Shown one piece after another: positions 15,209 through 17,600 of a DNA stretch of 17,600 nt. The notes under the pieces were generated by a model. That model saw nothing but the letters and a program-made list of their open reading frames with translations, was not told the origin of the DNA and did not search any database. Source of the DNA: an uncultured Lachnospiraceae bacterium (GTDB taxonomy: Bacteria; Bacillota; Clostridia; Lachnospirales; Lachnospiraceae); contig CAMWWJ010000030.1 in NCBI GenBank assembly GCA_947177925.1, positions 1 to 17,600 of the forward strand. Direction: 5' to 3'. Both the position numbers and the translations under genes were made by a program. Numbering within the stretch: the first letter of the stretch is position 1; every line of letters starts with the position of its first letter.

Positions 15209-16087
15209 ATGGCAGGATTATTATCTGGATTAGAAGCATTTGGTCTTAAGGGACTGGATAAGGTAGACGATATTTATGATAAGGCAAAAAAAGAAGAGGA
15301 AGCAAAAAGAGCAGAAGAAATCAGGAAAGATCCTGTTCTTGCAGAGCAGGAGCTTCTTTTTGAAAAATCGTATACATGTCCCATTTGTGATACGGAATTT
15401 AAGTCAAGGACTGTAAAAATAGGAAAAGCGAAGCTTTTAGGAACCGATTTGGATTTGCGCCCCAAATATGAAAGTGTGGATATGCTGAAATATGATATCA
15501 TCTTGTGTCCCCACTGTGGCTATGCGGCACTCAGCAGGTACTTTAAATTTCTTACCGCACCACAGGCAAAACTGATTAAAGAAAATATTTCTGCCAGCTT
15601 TAAGCCTATGAAGGAGCAGGGGATTATTTATTCCTATGAAGAAGCTCTTGCCAGATACAAACTGACATTGGCCAATGCAATCGTAAAAAGAGCAAAAGCC
15701 AGTGAAAAGGCATATATTTGTTTAAAAACAGCATGGCTTTTAAGAGGACAGGGAGAAAGCCTGAAAGAAGAGGATGCAGACTATAGCAAAAAGAAGGCGG
15801 AAATTGATAAGGAGGAAGATGAGTTTTTAAGAAATGCTCTAGAAGGCTTTTTATCAGCAAGGCAGGCAGAGAGCTTTCCAATGTGCGGCATGGACGAAGT
15901 AACGGTAGATTATCTTATTGCTGTAATTGCAATGCGCTTTGAGCAGTTCGACATTTCCTCCAGACTGATTTCAAGTATTCTGGTTTCCCATACGGCAAGT
16001 CCAAGAATGAAGGATAAGGCAAGGGACATTAAGGAAATGCTGGTAAAGCAGATTAAAGAGAATCAGGCAAAAAAGGGTAAAGCATGA
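15209..16087 (+). CDS. DUF2225 family protein with a Cys4 zinc-ribbon
   Basis: Protein of unknown function, 292 residues, in a family common in Clostridia and other Firmicutes. Two cysteine pairs, C57/C60 (YTCPICDTEF) and C100/C103 (ILCPHCGYAA), form a probable zinc-binding knuckle. The N-terminal ~50 residues are highly charged and helical (AKKEEEAKRAEEIRK). From ~115 to the end the protein is mostly helical, with repeated ALARYKLTLANAIVKRAKASEKAYICLKTAWLLR-like helices suggesting a TPR-type scaffold. There is no signal peptide or membrane helix. Two ribosome binding sites lie upstream: AGGAGG (15184-15189) and the correctly spaced AGGAG (15196-15200). The stop overlaps the start of the next gene by 4 nt, so translation of the two is coupled. 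Confidence 0.88.
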   Translation: MAGLLSGLEAFGLKGLDKVDDIYDKAKKEEEAKRAEEIRKDPVLAEQELLFEKSYTCPICDTEFKSRTVKIGKAKLLGTDLDLRPKYESVDMLKYDIILCPHCGYAALSRYFKFLTAPQAKLIKENISASFKPMKEQGIIYSYEEALARYKLTLANAIVKRAKASEKAYICLKTAWLLRGQGESLKEEDADYSKKKAEIDKEEDEFLRNALEGFLSARQAESFPMCGMDEVTVDYLIAVIAMRFEQFDISSRLISSILVSHTASPRMKDKARDIKEMLVKQIKENQAKKGKA

Positions 16088-17487
16088 ATGAGTTAGCAAT
16101 TACACTGGATATGGAAAGCGGTGTATATTTGTATGAACAGATATATCAGTATATAAAAAATGAAATTGTAGAGGGAAAGCTGTCTTCGAAAGAACGGCTT
16201 CCCTCTACTCGTGCTTTGGCAGAGCATTTGCAGATAGCAAGAAGTACGGTGGAGCTTGCTTATGAACAGCTTGTATCAGAGGGCTATATTGAAGCAAAGC
16301 CGTATAAAGGCTATTTTATATGTCCTGTAGGTGAATTATATCATTTGAAAAAGGAACAGAGTGTAAAGAGAGAAGAGATAAAAAAGGAAAACTCTTATCT
16401 TTTCGACTTATCACCCAATGGGATTGAAATGAAAGCCTTTCCCTTTTCGACATGGAGAAGAATTTCCAAAAATGTGCTGGCAGAGCACCAAAAGGATATT
16501 TTTGAGCCAGGCCATCCAAAAGGAGATTTTGAATTTAGAGATACAATCTGTCGTTATGTCTACAGCTTCCGGGGCGTAAATTGTGAACCGGAACAGATTA
16601 TCATAGGTGCCGGAAATGATTACTTGTTAGTGCTGCTTGGAAAGATTCTGGGGGAGCATCAGAGGGTAGCAATGGAAAATCCAACTTATAAAAGAGCTTA
16701 CCGGATTTTTTCTTCAGCTGGATATGAAATGAGTACCATGCCGATAGATAAAAACGGAATGAGTATGGAGCATTTGCGGAACAGTCAGGCAAATATTGCA
16801 TATATTATGCCTTCCCATCAATTTCCTACCGGAGTGGTAATGCCTATCGGACGGCGGATGGAGCTGTTAAAATGGGCAGAAGAAGCAGAAAACCGTTATC
16901 TGATTGAAGATGACTACGACAGTGAATTCCGATATAAGGGGAAGCCTATTCAGGCATTGCAGGCATGGGATAAAAAAGAAAAGGTAATTTATATGGGAAC
17001 CTTTTCCAAGTCCATAGCGCCTGCTATCCGTGTAAGCTTTATGGTTCTTCCAAAGCCTCTTTTGGAGCAGTATGAGAGAAATGCGGGGTTTCTATCTTCT
17101 ACTGTTTCAAGAATCGACCAGGCAATCCTGAATGAATTTATTGGGGCAGGACATTATGAAAGATATTTAAATAAAATGCGTAAGATTTACAGAACCAAAC
17201 ATGACTGTCTTTTAGAGTGCTTAAGACCTTTTAAGAATAAGTTCCATATTTCGGGGGAGAATGCCGGACTTCATATTATTCTTACAAGCAGGGAGAAGGG
17301 AACCAGTGAGGAACAGCTGGCAAATACAGCAGAAGATGCCGGGATAAAGGTTTATGGGATGAGCAATTATTTTGTAGAGGAAAAAGATGCAAAAGACGAA
17401 TATGCAAAGATTCTGCTGGGATATGCCAGTTTATCGGAAGAAGAAATAAGAAATGCCCTTCTGATTTTGCAGAAGATCTGGCTGTAG
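16084..17487 (+). CDS. MocR/PdxR-type transcriptional regulator (GntR HTH plus aminotransferase domain)
   Basis: Transcription factor of 467 residues with a GntR winged helix at ~10-80 (VYLYEQIYQYIKNEIVEG...LPSTRALAEHLQIARSTVELAYEQLVSEGYIEAKPYKGYFI) fused to a class I aminotransferase-like domain (~105-467). The PLP-binding lysine is K309 in GTFSKSIAPAIR. D277-Y278 in IEDDYDSEFRY matches the cofactor-ring contact. The effector is therefore likely PLP or a PLP adduct. PdxR members activate pdxST, but neither gene is here, so the target may be elsewhere or unrelated to vitamin B6; the pdxR name is not assigned. The ATG overlaps the DUF2225 stop in ATGA. It is the last gene before the terminator. 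Confidence 0.93.
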   Translation: MNELAITLDMESGVYLYEQIYQYIKNEIVEGKLSSKERLPSTRALAEHLQIARSTVELAYEQLVSEGYIEAKPYKGYFICPVGELYHLKKEQSVKREEIKKENSYLFDLSPNGIEMKAFPFSTWRRISKNVLAEHQKDIFEPGHPKGDFEFRDTICRYVYSFRGVNCEPEQIIIGAGNDYLLVLLGKILGEHQRVAMENPTYKRAYRIFSSAGYEMSTMPIDKNGMSMEHLRNSQANIAYIMPSHQFPTGVVMPIGRRMELLKWAEEAENRYLIEDDYDSEFRYKGKPIQALQAWDKKEKVIYMGTFSKSIAPAIRVSFMVLPKPLLEQYERNAGFLSSTVSRIDQAILNEFIGAGHYERYLNKMRKIYRTKHDCLLECLRPFKNKFHISGENAGLHIILTSREKGTSEEQLANTAEDAGIKVYGMSNYFVEEKDAKDEYAKILLGYASLSEEEIRNALLILQKIWL

Positions 17488-17506
17488 GAAGCAGTTGCTA
17501 TAAAAT

Positions 17507-17544
17507 AAAAAGACAGATACAGATAGCCTGAATCTGTCTTTTTT
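17507..17544. terminator. Intrinsic terminator ending the guaB-to-MocR run
   Basis: A 12-bp stem pairs AAAAAGACAGAT (17507-17518) with ATCTGTCTTTTT (17532-17543), with a 13-nt loop and a T run on the right. The left A run gives a T run on the minus strand, so it could also end a convergent gene. A second CAGAT in the loop (17520-17524) allows an alternative pairing with the right arm. Confidence 0.92.
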
Positions 17545-17600
17545 CATATTATAGGAAATTCCTCCTGCTGGAAGAATACTGAATTAAAATAGCCCGCCGG
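17544..17600 (-). CDS. Possible C-terminal end of a convergent minus-strand gene (partial)
   Basis: Reading the minus strand from base 17600, one frame is open for 18 codons (PAGYFNSVFFQQEEFPII) and stops with TGA directly at the edge of the bidirectional terminator. That is the position expected for the 3' end of a gene. The stretch is too short to name a product. A second frame stays open nearly as long, so this is tentative. Confidence 0.35.
   Translation of the reverse strand, partial: PAGYFNSVFFQQEEFPII

Noticed and set aside
17431..17547. 38-codon minus-strand ORF starting at 17547 with an AGGAGG upstream
   Set aside because: The SD is 13 nt from the ATG, too far. The frame runs through the terminator hairpin and antisense into the MocR gene, so the hairpin and a convergent gene end explain the sequence better.

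Overview
The window looks like a core-genome segment of a low-to-moderate G+C Clostridia chromosome, most likely Lachnospiraceae. This rests on protein style, strong AGGAGG ribosome binding sites, vegetative promoters of the TTGACA/TATAAT type, and the combination of aspS-gatCAB with a GlnRS. The assignment is inferred from the proteins, not from a marker RNA. I see no tRNA, rRNA, CRISPR array, insertion sequence or phage gene. No gene-free gap exceeds 300 bases; the largest, 6198-6396, is a divergent promoter region.

Region 1 (1-4936, plus strand) is a tRNA-charging operon: the 3' part of aspS (5' end off-window), then gatC, gatA and gatB, closed by a bidirectional terminator. The AspRS has sequence blocks I associate with alphaproteobacterial AspRS. 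Together with GatCAB it fits the indirect route to Asn-tRNA(Asn). A GlnRS gene further right suggests GatCAB is not needed for Gln-tRNA(Gln).

Region 2 (4937-6897) holds a small minus-strand XRE repressor with an operator-like inverted repeat around its own promoter. Next is a minus-strand membrane-anchored extracellular protein of unknown role, then a divergently transcribed small membrane protein. The two divergent genes have near-consensus back-to-back promoters with a perfect dyad between them.

Region 3 (6898-17544, plus strand) starts at a near-consensus promoter whose -35 box overlaps the preceding stop codon. It runs through guaB, an orphan ABC-2-like permease, a multidomain GGDEF-EAL c-di-GMP enzyme, purH, glnS, a DUF2225 zinc-ribbon protein and a MocR/PdxR-type regulator, with gaps of -4 to 51 nt and no visible internal terminator, ending at a strong terminator. 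PurH makes IMP, GuaB directs IMP toward GTP, and GTP is the substrate of the GGDEF domain, so purine supply and second-messenger turnover may share transcription.

The last ~55 bases may hold the C-terminal end of a convergent minus-strand gene. I do not see a clearly new biological system. The points most worth a second look are the AspRS lineage, the c-di-GMP enzyme embedded between purine genes, and the uncharacterised divergent pair with its shared dyad.
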